A stretch of DNA of 60,518 nt from Hymenochaete sp. R1 (taxonomy: Eukaryota > Basidiomycota > Agaricomycetes > Hymenochaetales > Hymenochaetaceae). Below the pieces are notes generated by a model. That model ran no database searches and was not told the origin of the DNA. It saw nothing but the letters and a program-made list of their open reading frames with translations. Shown here piece by piece: positions 1 to 15,400 of the stretch. Position 1 is the stretch's first letter, and each line of letters begins with the position of its first letter. The stretch lies in contig JAFREE010000145.1 in assembly GCA_019400425.1 (NCBI GenBank), positions 1-60,518 of the forward strand. Reading direction: 5' to 3'. The translations under genes and the position numbers were made by a program.

Positions 1-290
1 CTCCGACCCGGTCGGCTGCTTGATGGAAACGGTGATGGATATTAAAATATGATTGGCGCTATCCGTGGGTGTTCTGCAGGAAACACCAGCGGGTTTATTT
101 TAGATCTTATTTTTACTCAGACTCGTACTATGAAGCGCCAACAGTATGACGTCGATTGTGTTGTCAAGCCCTTTCCACTCAACAAATACATTCATTGGTC
201 TTATAATGGCGCAGGAATGCAGAAACTGGGGCAATTTTTTACTTCCGTTTTCCCTTCTGCATCACTCGAAATCACCATCAGCCTGAGACT
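1..290. other. Leader / upstream region of the DUF2156 gene
   Basis: No gene can be supported here. An open frame at 49-294 runs into the start of the next gene, but it has no recognisable protein character and is most likely promoter or 5' leader, or the tail of a gene lying outside the window. Confidence 0.4.
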
Positions 291-1593
291 ATGACCACTG
301 GTAGAACCGCGATTATGACAAACCACGTCAATGGTCAGGCCAATGGAGCAGAAGTCTCTTCATCAAGCTCATCAGCGAAACCTATCTCTAACGGAACAGA
401 ACATCCGCTCCCTGATCTTCGTGAGCTTATCGCCAAGTACGGAGATTCAGTGAGTAGCCCATTCGATTTTGACACCTCGTACCTTAGACTGATTAACCAC
501 CACACTAGTCCAACACGACTTATATAGAGGACAAATTTTCCGTCTGGCGACATCCGCCTACAGGTGCTGCGGTGGGCTTTGCGACTCCTGGCGTCGGAAG
601 TGGAAACGGAAATGGGGTTTCGTCATCAGACTCCGATACATTTATTGCTCCCGGCGTTCCTTTCCATGACTCCAACGTTTCCGAGTGCAAAGTCAAAACC
701 TCCAACTACTTAATTGCATGGGGCCGACCGCTCTGTGAATCCTCCGACATTCCTGTCGTTGTCACCGCATTTCTCAACTGGGTCGAGAAGGAAGGGTACA
801 ATCCTATCTGGGTTTGCGCCGACGATGACACGGAGAGGATACTTGCAGAGAGGCACAAGTGGAGAGCGGTGACGTGTGTTCAGGAGGATGCTCTTGACCC
901 AAGGAGTACGAACCCAGAAGAAAAGAGGGAAGTCCGGAAGCATATCAAGGCAGCGCAGAAGGCGGGGTGTCGGATTGTACAAGAAGATGGTGTACCATCT
1001 GAAGACGTCAGGAAGCAAATCGACGACTTAGTTGAAGAGTGGAAAGCTGGGCGAAAGGGTGTTCAGGTCTGCATATATGACCCACCTATTGGCTTTATAC
1101 ACTGCTGAAACGTTTTTGTCAGGTACATGTGACGCGTGTTGAGCCATGGAGAGACCCTCAGCACCGCAAATATTTTTACGCTCTCAATTCACAAGGAAGA
1201 GTCATTGGCTTCCTCTTCCTATCCCAGATTGCAGATGGAGGCTGGGCAATTAAAGATAGCCTCGCATCCAACGACGCCCCCAAGAATATTACCGAATGGC
1301 TCATCACTGCTGCTATCAACGCGATTGGAGAGGAGGGTGCTCCTAGACTCACATTTGGTCCAACTCCTGCTTCTAAGCTCAAACCTGCTGACAACGCGAA
1401 GATGAGTGGGACGACATATCGCTTCCTGAGGAAGACGTACGGTGGGATCGAGAGACGTGTGTTAGGTAGTAAGAGGGAGTTCAGGGAGAAGTTTGAGGTG
1501 GAAGGAGAACCTATCTACGTGTGCTTTCCCCCCAACGGTCTTGGCAGACATGGCATCTCTGCATTGATGAAGGTTTTGACTGATTCAGATTGA
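291..1593 (+). CDS. Stand-alone DUF2156 (PG-lysyltransferase C-terminal, GNAT-like) protein, possible tRNA-dependent sterol/lipid aminoacyltransferase
   Basis: Three exons join in frame: 291-449, 530-1066 and 1123-1593, giving about 388 residues. A polar, Ser/Asn/Gly-rich N-terminus (alternative start at 315) leads into DKFSVWRHPPTG and a GNAT-like core. That core includes YLIAWGRPLCESSDIPVV, VEKEGYNPIWVCADDD, VEPWRDPQHRKYFYALN, VIGFLFLSQIADGGWAIKD and a C-terminal FLRKTYGGIERR block. This arrangement fits DUF2156, the catalytic fold of bacterial MprF and of fungal enzymes that esterify ergosterol with an amino acid taken from aminoacyl-tRNA (ErdS with Asp, ErgS with Gly). There is no fused aspartyl-tRNA synthetase, so the ErgS-like stand-alone form is the better comparison. 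The substrate is inference. It lies about 950 bp upstream of enolase with no evident functional link. Confidence 0.7.
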
Positions 1594-2070
1594 GCAAATG
1601 ATGAAGTATCGTTGTGACGATTGTACGAATAAAGGTGAATTTGCTGTCAAATTTTGTACCGATCTTCAACTGTACTTGGACAATTATTGTAATATTTTCC
1701 ATGTAGTTAATTTAAAGCTTTGCTTTCTGCACCTCACTTGAAAATTTCACTTGTCAAGCATCTGTGAGTTGCTTCTTGTCTTCTCGTCGCCTTTGAAATC
1801 AGCTGGTCTTTGCCACCTAACAACTACCGCTTCGTTGGATCCAATCTCTTTCCTAAATCATTTAATTGATACGATATGTTTCGAGCCGATCGAGTGAGAA
1901 TTAGAAAAAAAAAGTACGGCCCTACTATGATGATCTGACGGGTAAATGCTTTTGCTCTTCAATACACGGTCAAATAGCGGCCAAAGAACAATAAACAACG
2001 AACGACGCGTCATAATCACGTGTAAAAAACGCGCCCTAAACCCAGAGAAGGGCGTGCTTCATCTGCTTCA

Positions 2071-2090
2071 TCTGAGTTGGTCTGAGTTGG
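2071..2090. repeat. Perfect tandem 10-mer in the enolase upstream region
   Basis: TCTGAGTTGG occurs twice back to back, about 450 bp upstream of the enolase start. It could be a duplicated factor site or chance. Confidence 0.5.
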
Positions 2091-2427
2091 TGCGAGGCAG
2101 AAGACAGCACCATTCAGCAGTGGTGAAGGTAGCTACCGCGTTCCGTCACAGGTTGAGCACGCCAAGGAAGAAACTTCAGCGGCCGTAAGCGGTTGCCTGG
2201 CTGATACGAAAGGATAAACAAAGTACGCATAAGTTCATCGACGAGAGGGCGACGCACTTCAAGTTGGTCCTCATTTGAGCTCCATTTCGCACAGATACGC
2301 GTAGAACGCATGCATTGTATTCGTAGTGAATTTATAGAAATGTGGATTGAATGAGTAAATCGTAGGGAGAAGCAGGGACGAGGCCATCCGGATTCAGTGG
2401 AGATAATCGGTCGTGACCCCCCGCGCC

Positions 2428-2436
2428 TATAAAAGG
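2428..2436 (+). promoter_or_regulatory. TATA box of enolase
   Basis: TATAAAAGG lies about 105 bp upstream of the enolase ATG and is followed by a CT-rich stretch (about 2459-2535), the usual core promoter layout of highly expressed fungal glycolytic genes. Confidence 0.75.
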
Positions 2437-2539
2437 ACGACCGGCCGCGTTTTTGTAACTTGACTCCCTCTTTGACCTCTTTCCCCAACCGCAGTTCTCC
2501 CCAGTCCATCCCCAAATCTCCTCTTTCTCACCTTCCATC

Positions 2540-4249
<1,710 letters not shown>

Positions 4250-4904
4250 GTGCTGAACGTTGTCGGTGACGGTTGTTATGTATATAGCAAAGCCAATGCG
4301 GGTGGCGCAACAAAAACGAAAGAATGCAAGCGCATGTAATCATCTAGGTGTAGTAGCAAAAAGGCTTGTTGAGTTGGGTTCAAGTCTCCGATCTATGAAA
4401 TGAAATGTGCATTTTTCCCACACAAAGCTTCGATTTCGCCATTAATTTCCCAGCCTGAATCATCATCACTCAGCACGCCACCTGACGGCACCGAATGATG
4501 AGCCCAACCAGCCAAAAGTGGCTTACCTCTGACTCTGTAGGCGCGTCATCCCTTGCAGATCTTATCTTATCTTACACCGCCCGCTTACCGCAAGCGCGAC
4601 TCACTCGAACCGAATCTCACAGCTGTTCTTGTGCGGCTGACACGATTGCCGCTGCCGAAGGTCGAGTTGGTGAGTGACTCACCCATTCCCAGTCAAGTCA
4701 CCTTAGCCTGTGCAGTACATTACACTAGAGCAGCTCGCTCCCTGTTTTAGTCGGGCTTCTTATAATTTATAGGGCTCTCTCTTGTCTATTGCCGTACTCC
4801 CATCCCCCTTTTCTCCTTGCCAACGAAGAGCTTTTGACTCTGACTCGACGTCCACCCTCCGAGACACGTCCACGACATACGTATACGCATACGATAGATA
4901 CACA
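4250..4904. other. Intergenic: enolase 3' region and promoter of the next gene
   Basis: No coding sequence supported. Near 4757-4772 there is a TATA-like AT-rich stretch (cttataatttatag), followed by pyrimidine-rich sequence up to the start codon at 4905. Confidence 0.4.
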
Positions 4905-5730
4905 ATGAAGACCATCAACTCGTCCACTACCCATTACTCTATTGTCATGAAGCAACATAAGTTATCGAAGAAAGAGAAGTCCAAAGGCACCGGCGCAACT
5001 ACCCGGAAAGGTGTCCCAACCCAGACTCGTACGCAATTTCCATCCCATCATTCCTTCTTCCTACTGATAACGTTTACTTCCAGCTACAGTGCAGCAACAT
5101 AGCTCGCCTAGTTCCCTCTTGATTCCGTATAGGCCCACGGAGAAACACAGGAAACGACACAAGAAGACCGGCCCAGGAAGCGGCGTGGGTCGGAAGCCTG
5201 GTGCGGGCATCAGCGAGGAGGACCTAGATGACGTGGAAGACGTTCTAATGTCTCCTACAGAGACCTTCAGCTCTCTGGCCGGGGACGGCGACTCGGGCGA
5301 GGTTTGGGCTGGAGCTGGCATGTCGCCCAGGTTAGAGGACCTCATTAGCGTCCGGGTGGCGAAGAATCGGAAAGGCAACAACCGTACGTCGAAACACGAT
5401 CCTAGTTAATATCAGACTCACGCTGACTTGACATACTCATTCTTCTTGTTTTGTCCCCCAATTGTGGACGCGACAGACTTCGAATTTGTTCCCCACCCGC
5501 AACTCCGCTCTGTCATTGCTCTCGACGAGTCCGAGTTCGCCTCTCAAGGGACGGGTGCGCAGCTGCGCGTCCCTCAGCCTCAGGATTTTGTCGCGGAGGA
5601 TCTGGAGTGGGAATACATCGACGCTGAGGATTCGGAAGAGACGAGCGGGTCTGAGTCGGATGGAGTGAAGAAGAAAGGGCTGGGAGGGACGGGGATGTCG
5701 TATGCACAGGCGCTTGCGGCAGAGCAGTGA
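4905..5730 (+). CDS. Hypothetical acidic protein, three exons
   Basis: Not recognised. Exons 4905-5028, 5084-5383 and 5477-5730 join in frame with GT-AG introns and give 225 residues. The N-terminal third is Lys/Thr-rich (KLSKKEKSKGTGATTRKG, then TEKHRKRHKKTGPGSG). The middle is acidic (SEEDLDDVEDVL). The C-terminal part is the most structured and probably conserved: FEFVPHPQLRSVIALDESEF, then VAEDLEWEYIDAEDSEE. It ends in a Gly/Lys linker and MSYAQALAAEQ. No signal peptide or membrane segment is seen. A basic head and acidic tail would suit a nuclear or RNA-associated protein, but that is speculation. It is convergent with NOP10. Confidence 0.65.
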
Positions 5731-6153
5731 GAAGATGGTGCTGTGGATATGTCGTTGGGTTATCGGTCTTCTGTTTGGGATTACATTATCGATTTTGCTT
5801 GGATAATGGGGGTGTATGGAAATCGAGGGATTTCTCGACTCTCTAACATATAAGTTCCATTTAATATATCTTCAACACCGGATTCCAGTAGCTTACGCAT
5901 GGAAGATGTTTCGGTCATTATGAAATGGAAGAATGCAATTGCATTAATGGTTGGTAGAGAAAGCGCACATACATAGACAACAGGCTGGTTTGGAGGGCCC
6001 ACAAGAGACCCAAAGATACACACGCCGCATTCGCCCCCTCTAGCCTGGTACAACAGTAGTACTTCTCGAAAGTGAATCGCTAATCCTCCAAGGGATGGTG
6101 GAACAACCCAATCTGCAACATGATAGGGCAACGATGAAGCAATGAATCATGGT
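5731..6153. other. Convergent 3' region
   Basis: Lies between the stop of the hypothetical gene (+) and the stop of NOP10 (-). AT-rich, 3'-UTR-like, no gene supported. Confidence 0.5.
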
Positions 6154-6511
6154 TCACATAGGTTTGGAAGGTAACTGGGTGAGCAGCACGCCAAAACGCT
6201 TCTTGATAGTGACACGGTGTCTCGAGAACTTGTCGTCGGGTGAGAATCGAGCTACGAAGACGAAACACGACATGCAATGGAACAGATTTGTAAAAAAGTT
6301 TTGTAAGTGTCTGCTAGAGTTGGAAAGCAATACGGCAACGTACCAGGATGTGCCGATATCGAGACCTTGCGGCCATCTTTACCCTCCGTCAATTTCTAGA
6401 ACAACAATAAGAGCGCCTCTATCAGCAATGCTCATAGACCAATCGCTAAGGGCACACCTTCAGAGTATAGACTCTGTTTCCTTCCCCATCCAAAGTGTAC
6501 ATGAGATGCAT
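6154..6511 (-). CDS. NOP10: H/ACA ribonucleoprotein subunit Nop10
   Basis: A tiny three-exon gene found by splicing the minus strand: exons 6511-6458, 6395-6344 and 6251-6154 join in frame to 67 residues (yeast and human Nop10 are about 58-64). Exon 1 reads [18 protein letters not shown], exon 2 [17 protein letters not shown], and exon 3 [20 protein letters not shown] followed by [12 protein letters not shown]. This matches the family pattern MxLMYTLDExGxRVYTLKK...[24 protein letters not shown] closely. Nop10 binds Cbf5/dyskerin, Nhp2 and Gar1 in nucleolar H/ACA snoRNPs that pseudouridylate rRNA. It starts about 215 bp downstream of the EXO84 stop on the same strand. An extra Gly/Lys-rich insertion in exon 2 slightly lengthens the loop between the two halves. 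Confidence 0.93.
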
Positions 6512-6641
6512 ACTTGGTGGTGCTTTGTCTAGGGTGGCTCGTTATTGAGGGGCTACTAGTAGAAGAGAACGCACGCTAACTTTGAATTTGGAGTTCTCAG
6601 AAAATTATGCAGCGCTTACGTAAAAGGCAAGTCGAAGCCCT

Positions 6642-6662
6642 ACTCAGACTCAGACTCAGACT
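6642..6662. repeat. Short ACTCAG simple repeat
   Basis: About 3.5 tandem copies of ACTCAG lie just downstream of the EXO84 stop, between EXO84 and NOP10. Probably an ordinary microsatellite. Confidence 0.6.
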
Positions 6663-6727
6663 ATTCAATCACAAAACAAATATACACTCGAGACCTCGTC
6701 ATTAGGTATATTCCACTAGAATAAAAT

Positions 6728-9290
6728 CTAAAACTTGTTTTCTATAATACTCAAAGGCCTATCCCGGGACCGAGGTGGGGGCGCCGCAGGAGAAGCAGGC
6801 GTCCGAGGCGTGCGCAGCGGCCGTGTTTGTGCCACCTCGGGCACCCTTGTGGGGGCAGGTTCGTTAGGCTCCGGTGGAATCGAAGTGGGTATCCTCGCGT
6901 TTGTTGTTGAAATATCTGAGAGATTGGGTGGGTTGCGAGTGAGGACTTGGTCGAGAAGGAAGCGGAAGTCAAGGCCAAATTCATGTAGAAGCTACAGAAG
7001 GGATCAGCCGGCTAGACAGTTTGGTACTGGGGTGAACGTACCTTCTTGTTCAATGCATTAGTTGTCTCAATGCACTCGTTCACCGTTGCTTCGTCCACGT
7101 CCGAACTAAAAACCTGCTTGCGGAACATGTCCGCGAAGAAACTAATCTGATTCTTCGCCCATTCAACGAAAGCTTGACGAAGCACGAAATCAGTTTTAAA
7201 GGAGATCGAATAATAGCTGCGCGACTCACATGAGGTTGCATCATTCTCTTTGAAGCTCGCAAGGAACCAATCGGCCGTGTGCTTGATCCCAGTGAATACG
7301 ACTGTAGCGAGATCGGATATGTACATTTGAACGTGGCCTTCGAAGCGTATCATTCGTACTCGCTGACGTGTTAATGTGGATCGAGAAGTCAAAAAAGTTG
7401 AACGCGCCGCAGCAGATGCCTGTAATCGGGTGAGCAGGTTCGTGAGGCTGATCGTCGTCGTCTTGCGGATGGAGGGGTCGGATAATGCTGATAAGAGAGA
7501 TGATGTGAGGGACGATCGCAGTACTTTTAATTTTGGTTCCAGGCTTGGTGCCGTGCCCTTCTTTGCTTCACCTGATTTGCAGAACAGACGTTTATCAATC
7601 CAGTCAATCTTACAGACGAAAACGAATTATTACCCTCTTCCACTAAACCAACCGCTCTGTCCCATTCACGAAGAGCGATCGCCATTGTGAGTTTATCCGT
7701 CAATTCATTGACCCATAGAGCATCTTTGTCGGTCTTCTCTTGAGCGCCTCCCATACCACTCTGAAGAGCCAATTCAGCCATCCAATCTGCCGTAGAATCA
7801 ATATCGAAAGCGAAGGATCGCCTCTGGCAAAGAGTAAGTAATGGAGACTGGATATGCTTTCCAGAGCATATAGAATAACAACAACTCACGTCGCCTCCAC
7901 CAACGAATAAGGTCTTTCTGCGTTCGTGCTCTCCTTCTCGTTCCTTCCGTTTTCTGGCAGCGAGCTCCTCCGCAACTTGCCTGAATTGCGTCAGAAGCAC
8001 TTTCTTGTCGGCCGCGATATCACATCTAAAAACATAGGTCTCCTTATTGTTCCTAATTTTGAAGACGTTTGTCATAGCTTAATTGTACAGGTTTCAGGAT
8101 TGCCTTTCCCGAAGAAAAAAAAGAACACAGCTCACTTGCAGTATCCTTGGTGTCCAGAACGAGTATGTCGTTCAAAGGCCAGCACTTGTCAGCGACCAGG
8201 TTCGGTCGATCTGCCGTCCTTCGCGCCCTCTTCCGAGCAACGAGAACTGAGTCATCCAGCAAAACGAACTTGACAGAGTGCTCGACTTTATACGTTGCCG
8301 AGTTTAGGCTGTAGATGCCTTCTATTTGAGTAACGATGTGTCTGCCTGGAGTGGCCGGCACAAATTTGGAAGAACCTTCGATTTGGGAATGAAGAGTCTG
8401 CATCTGGCCAGCGTAGAGTACCCGGAGGTCGGCGACAGATGATCGTTGGGTTCGTCTTCGGTCTGAAGGAAAGCATTCATGCGATCTTCTTGAAATGAGA
8501 ATCAGCCACTTACCAGCATGAGAAACGCTATCGTCAATATGTAGGAGAGAAGGCATGCTCTTCCACTCCGACAAACTTTCTTTCAGCTCTAGCAAATCGT
8601 TTTCCAATGTTCCAACCTCCTTGGAAATGTTCATGAATTCGACATAGCTGATACAAGCACGATCAGAATCATAAAATCAACGGGTCCATAAAGACTCACT
8701 TTTTGAACACGTTGCGCTGTAGGTCAGCATTCGTATCACTTCGATACGTATTCAGTGAAGATTGCAGCGCTTTGAGTTCTTCCTCCGTCGAGTTCGCCAT
8801 CTTCTGCTTGAGAACTACAAGCTTCAAATCACTAGTATTGAATTAAATTAAAGCAGCTTTACTTACAAGCATCCGGGTCAAATCCGTCGCCTTCCAACTC
8901 TTTCATATCCTCCTCCCTAATCTCTTGTCTTCCTCGAACATCCCTCACACCCTCCTCATCACCATACCCATATCCATATCCATACGCACCTCCCGCCCCA
9001 ATCCCCGTCCCAGCAGCCCCTACCCCCGCAATACCATACGACCCCACAGGTAACGCAGGCATGGCCGGTACGCCACTCCCGTCCTCAGCAAGCCTTGGTG
9101 CCGAGATATCTGCATAGCGCATGCTCATGCGCCGCTTGATCTTGTCGTCAACACGAGACTTGCGGGTGCTCCGGGCGCGTTTGGCCATGTTGGTGGTTGA
9201 GGGCTGTTTGGACAGCTTTTGCTGCTGGCGGGTTGATTTTTGCTGTTGACGCTGGCCATCGGAGGGCCGACGTGTGCGAAGTGACTGCAT
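6728..9290 (-). CDS. EXO84: Exocyst complex component Exo84
   Basis: Multi-exon minus-strand gene. Exon 1 begins MQSLRTRRPSDGQRQQQKS (9290) and holds a Gln/Arg-rich head, RMSMRYADIS, and a Gly/Tyr/Ala-rich linker. Exon 2 gives ANSTEEELKALQSSLNTYRS and the next exon joins as YVEFMNISKEVGTLENDL, the typical Exo84 N-terminal coiled coil. A PH domain follows (RHIVTQIEGIYSLNSATYKV, VKFVLLDDSVLVARKR, DRPNLVADKCWPLNDILVLD, NKETYVFRCDIAADKKVLL). The C-terminal helical bundle includes ADWMAELALQSGMGG, ALREWDRAVGLVEEG and IRFEGHVQMYISDLATVVFT. A Pro-rich tail ends in RPLSIIENKF. It tethers secretory vesicles at the plasma membrane. A start at 9194 (MAKRARSTRK) is possible. Introns are about 50-70 bp. 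Confidence 0.9.
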
Positions 9291-9953
9291 TGAGCTTGTA
9301 TGAGCTGTGTAATGGTAAGTAGTGAGGGAGGTGAATGGAATGGCGATTGGCGCGTCGCGTTGAGCTGGGACTACCGTCACTACGTCCCCATGTCATCGTG
9401 TCACGTAAAGCGCTGGTCTTGATTGTATCAATGTATGCGGCCTCCTCTCACTCGTCTTCAAGCAATATTAATGTATCTTCCCAAGAAATACGTGTGTGTT
9501 GGGACTTAAGTACAGTAGGATACTATGTACGTTGCTATACACTTCTTCAGTTTTCCTCCTCTTCGCTTCTAACTTACGGAAAAAGAAAGGCGTTTACCAA
9601 AAATAAAGTAAGGCGACGTTTCTCGGCCCGTCCCAGCGAAAGCACCAACGACCAGGAGACCGTGAACAGCTGGTCTGGTGACACCAATCCCAAATTGTGA
9701 CACACTTGAAGGATAAGAAACAGCGAACAGAAACCTAGGCACAAACGAAAACAATTGAAGGAGAAAGGTGAGGTGACAGTGGAGAGTAATCAGACAAGAC
9801 AACCGAGTCCGAATCTGAAACGGAACGATATGGTAATGGATACATGGAAGCTGAAAAGAGCATCGTTGTTTATTATGCCTATGAACGAAGATGTCAAAAA
9901 TGCACGTCTGGTACCATGAGAGCACATGCGCACATACATCATGAACTTTTGTA
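9291..9953. other. Intergenic between HOG1 3' end and EXO84 promoter
   Basis: No coding sequence, RNA gene or repeat supported. Confidence 0.4.
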
Positions 9954-11839
<1,886 letters not shown>

Positions 11840-12455
11840 CGGACGGTAGTAGAATGAGAAAGAGGCGAGGCTTGTCGGTCTACAAAGTGTGCGGAAACGC
11901 CTTGCCAGGGGTTGGGATAGGGCACGGGAGGGTCAACGGCACGAACTACAAACGTTCTATCCGAAGCCCGTGGTTGACACAAACGGTGGCGACGCTGGGA
12001 TACTGAAGACAAACGACTTTCACGGATGCAGTGAGTACAATCGAGCCGGATATGTGCGATGTGAATGAAGGGAGAAAGAAAAGGAAGAGAAAGCGAGATC
12101 GGTCGTTGCGCTCAAAGCAGAGGACGTTCGTTGAGAGAGGAGAGGAGAGTGCCGCCGGTGTGCCTGTGGACTCTCTAGTTGTTGACCCACGGTTATTATG
12201 TAATCGTCATGAACAACTCCCCGCCTTTACCCTTTACTCCAACTGGATCTAATAATCTCTTCTTCGCTCCGGTTAGCCGATTTATCTCAAACGTAGTCCA
12301 CAAGCCACATGCAAAGAATACGGTCGTATATACAAGCTGTGCAGGTACATGGACGAATCTCGGACGTCACGAAACACGAAAAACAGACACCAGCCAACTC
12401 AAATTTAGCTCTCGGACACAAAGCGGGTTCTTGACGACGTCATCAAGCCCGCCAC
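11840..12455. other. HOG1 upstream region / methyltransferase 3' region
   Basis: No gene supported. A Lys/Arg-rich plus-strand frame at 12031-12252 has no family features and sits in the HOG1 promoter. Confidence 0.4.
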
Positions 12456-15400
12456 CTATGGTCCCACGTCCATCCTTGCATCAGCATCCATCATATCGAT
12501 AACGGACGAATCTTTGTACCAAGCGGCTTCGAGCTCTCTTCCGAGTGCCTCTCCTAATGGCCACGGGACAGCGTTCCCTATTTGCCTGTGGATCTGAAGG
12601 AGGCAAACAAGGTCAACATTTTGTTTGACAATATCGGAAGAAGACGGGCAACTTCGTTGTTACTCACGGTGGTCACCTTCTTATCCAACGTGATAAATTT
12701 GAAGTCATCTGGGAAGCCTTGCGCTCGGGCGAGCTCACGTACACTAACCATTCGGTAACACTGAGCAAATGGTGTGATCAAGGAGAGATATAAAACCGAG
12801 TCGTAGATGAAAACTAACCCAAGGGTTGAGAACCTTGCTCTGTTTTGCGGTTGGATAAACATGAGTTACGATGGCGTCGAACCATGCGTTAGGATCCAAG
12901 CGTGTATACATCTCTATAGAGGTACGGTTTTTTGTGTTAATCTTTCTTGAAGCTTCTATCTCGCCCGGAATACTTACTGGCTTTGTACCCCCTCCTGGCA
13001 TTAGCTGAACGGGAATCCATGGTCTGATTGTCCCAAAGTCGCGCACGGCGTTGCCAATCTAGTTCATAAATTACAAGTTCAAAATCCTTCAAAACCTGTA
13101 TGCAAACCTTTGTATGTAGCATTTGCCACCAGAGGCACGCCCCACGCTCTCTCTACAATCTCATCTTTCACGCAACGCGTGAAGTGTTGCAGATCTGTGG
13201 CTGGCCTACGGCGAGCTTTTGCTTGGAATGCTGAGATAGGGTCTTTCTCATATGGGACACCAGGCAACCCGCAGGATAGTTGCTTATCTTTGTATCGACT
13301 CTTGACTTGCATGATTCCTAAGACCGCTCGCTCGCCAAGCTCGACCTCTTCCTCCTCAGTCTTCTCGTAAAAGATATGGGGATTTTCCCTAGACACAAAA
13401 TTAGCCTTCGAGAAGTGGCAATCTAGGGATACAGACCGACCAGTCAAACAACTTCAAGTCAGAGATGGCTTCCTCAACGGTTATGGAAGGCAAAGGTGCG
13501 ATGCCACGCTGAGTACTGATTGGACAAATAACTTCGCCATTCGAAAGACTTATTTTGGTGATTTTGGTGATTTCAAAGTCGTGAGTCCGCGCAGGAAATT
13601 CCGGGAGCGTCAGACCTGCCTTAGCTGCGTACATAAAGAACCGCACACGCCTCTGCGGAGTACCGTAATGAGCAGCTTGGAGAAGACCAAATCTGAGTTG
13701 ATAGCTAGGGGAGTGAAAATATATTAATGGAAACGAGTATGGTCTACGAAAAAGCCAAAGATTTACCCAAGAGAGGTGAGAGCTCTGCAGACGAATTTGA
13801 TGCCTCCTTGTTCGATTCCAGGGTCGATAAGTATATCGTTCTGTACAACAACGCCTACTTTATGTCTCACGAACCCTTCGACATTCTCAAATAGGCAGTA
13901 CTTTGGTTTTAGATAGTCTACCCAGGATACAACATTGAGGTATTGTTCGTTTAAGGGATTATCTTGAGTCTGAAAACGATTGAGAGATGAATGCGGTTGA
14001 CTGGTTCGAGTGAACTCAGACCTACGACACATCTTCAAGAAACACAGTGACATACCACGGAAAACCGGTAATGATACAATCTATATCTCCTGGCTTGGGC
14101 GGAGGCGGCAGGCCCTCAAGATCAGCATCGATCTCTCGGTCGACCACACCAGTCATGGCATACTTTAGCACGCGGTTGGCACATGTATTATAGACGACCG
14201 TGTCCGGGGAGTTTTCTCTGAGTTCAGACGGGTGTCAGGAAGAAATCATGTAGATAAATGAAAAAGAAATTGAACCTGATCGATTCCGCTGTGCTGTGGC
14301 AGATTTCAATTGCATGGGTTAGCTTCATAGCTCGATTCTCGCAAGCCCCCATTACGAAAGCGCCGCATCCGGCGAATGGATCAAAGATCCTCAGTGGCCG
14401 TTCCTTCCGCTGTTCTCTCCAGGCAAGAAATTTCTTCGAATTGTCCAATTCTAAGCTGAAGCAGCGGCACTGAATGAAATCTTTGGAGGTAAGAGGTATC
14501 AGAAACCCTCTTCGTGCACGTCTCAGATTTTTAGCGCGATGTGATATGATATAATGTTTCGAAGAAGCCGAGAGCCACTCGAGAACGGATATCTTGAGTT
14601 TTGGCCTTTCTCGCATTACGAAAATCTTGCCGACAATTTCAGTCGAATCAAATCTGGCTGTTTCCTCTGTGAGCACAAGATGTCGTTCCTAAAAGTCGCA
14701 TTTCAGCACTCATGTTAATAAGACACAGAATATACAAATACTTACCTCGTGTATTGTTATTTCTGGGTAGTCCTTTTCCGGTTCGGCCTTCCTCCTGACG
14801 TCAAGCATCCGTTCCAGAATTCGCACTTCGAGCTCAAATCTATCACCGAAGTCGTGAATATGCTGTATATATCCGATTGAAGCTGGGCCTGATTGCTTTT
14901 GATGCAGAACAAAGTCGAGGGCGTGATATGCTTCACCCTTCTGCTCGAAACCACAAAATTCGCCCTCAAATTTTACTTTACTGTACGACAGAATCTCGGA
15001 TTCACGCTCCGTCTCCCTTGCAACGCATGAACTGCAGGTCGGGCCTGAATTAGTAAGTTTCCAAGGATCGTCCTGTTCTTTAGAGATACCAAGAAAGATG
15101 CCAGAGGGTATTGTGTAAAACATTCTATCACACGGGCGGATTAACGAGGACCAGGTATCTACGAAAATAGCAACTTACGAGTAGAAGAATTCGTTGTGCA
15201 TGATGTCAACAGGGCGTACGCCGGGTTGTAGTCTTGTACAGATGCACCGCCCGAGTATGCATTGAATTGGAATATCCTGGCATAGATTTGTCAGGAACAG
15301 CTCTTGCGGGTGCGCTGTCTCAGCGAGTGGCGTCTTAGAAGCATGCTGCATCCATTGCAAATGCGCTGTCTGACTTTCCTTTTTCAAGGCCAAGATTTTG

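Larger units (their letters stand above)
1594..2539. other. Intergenic region with the enolase promoter
   Basis: No coding sequence supported. The right half is the enolase promoter, with a TATA box at 2428-2436 followed by a pyrimidine-rich tract just before the start codon. A perfect tandem 10-mer lies at 2071-2090. Confidence 0.5.

Noticed and set aside
49..294. 81-codon frame upstream of the DUF2156 gene
   Set aside because: No family features and it overlaps the downstream start; most likely leader or promoter sequence.
5781..6277. Minus-strand frames of 116 and 65 codons downstream of EXO84
   Set aside because: They read the NOP10 3' region and its last exon in the wrong frame; the spliced NOP10 explains this segment.
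12031..12252. Lys/Arg-rich plus-strand frame in the HOG1 promoter
   Set aside because: Low complexity, no family features, and it starts within the 5' region of HOG1.
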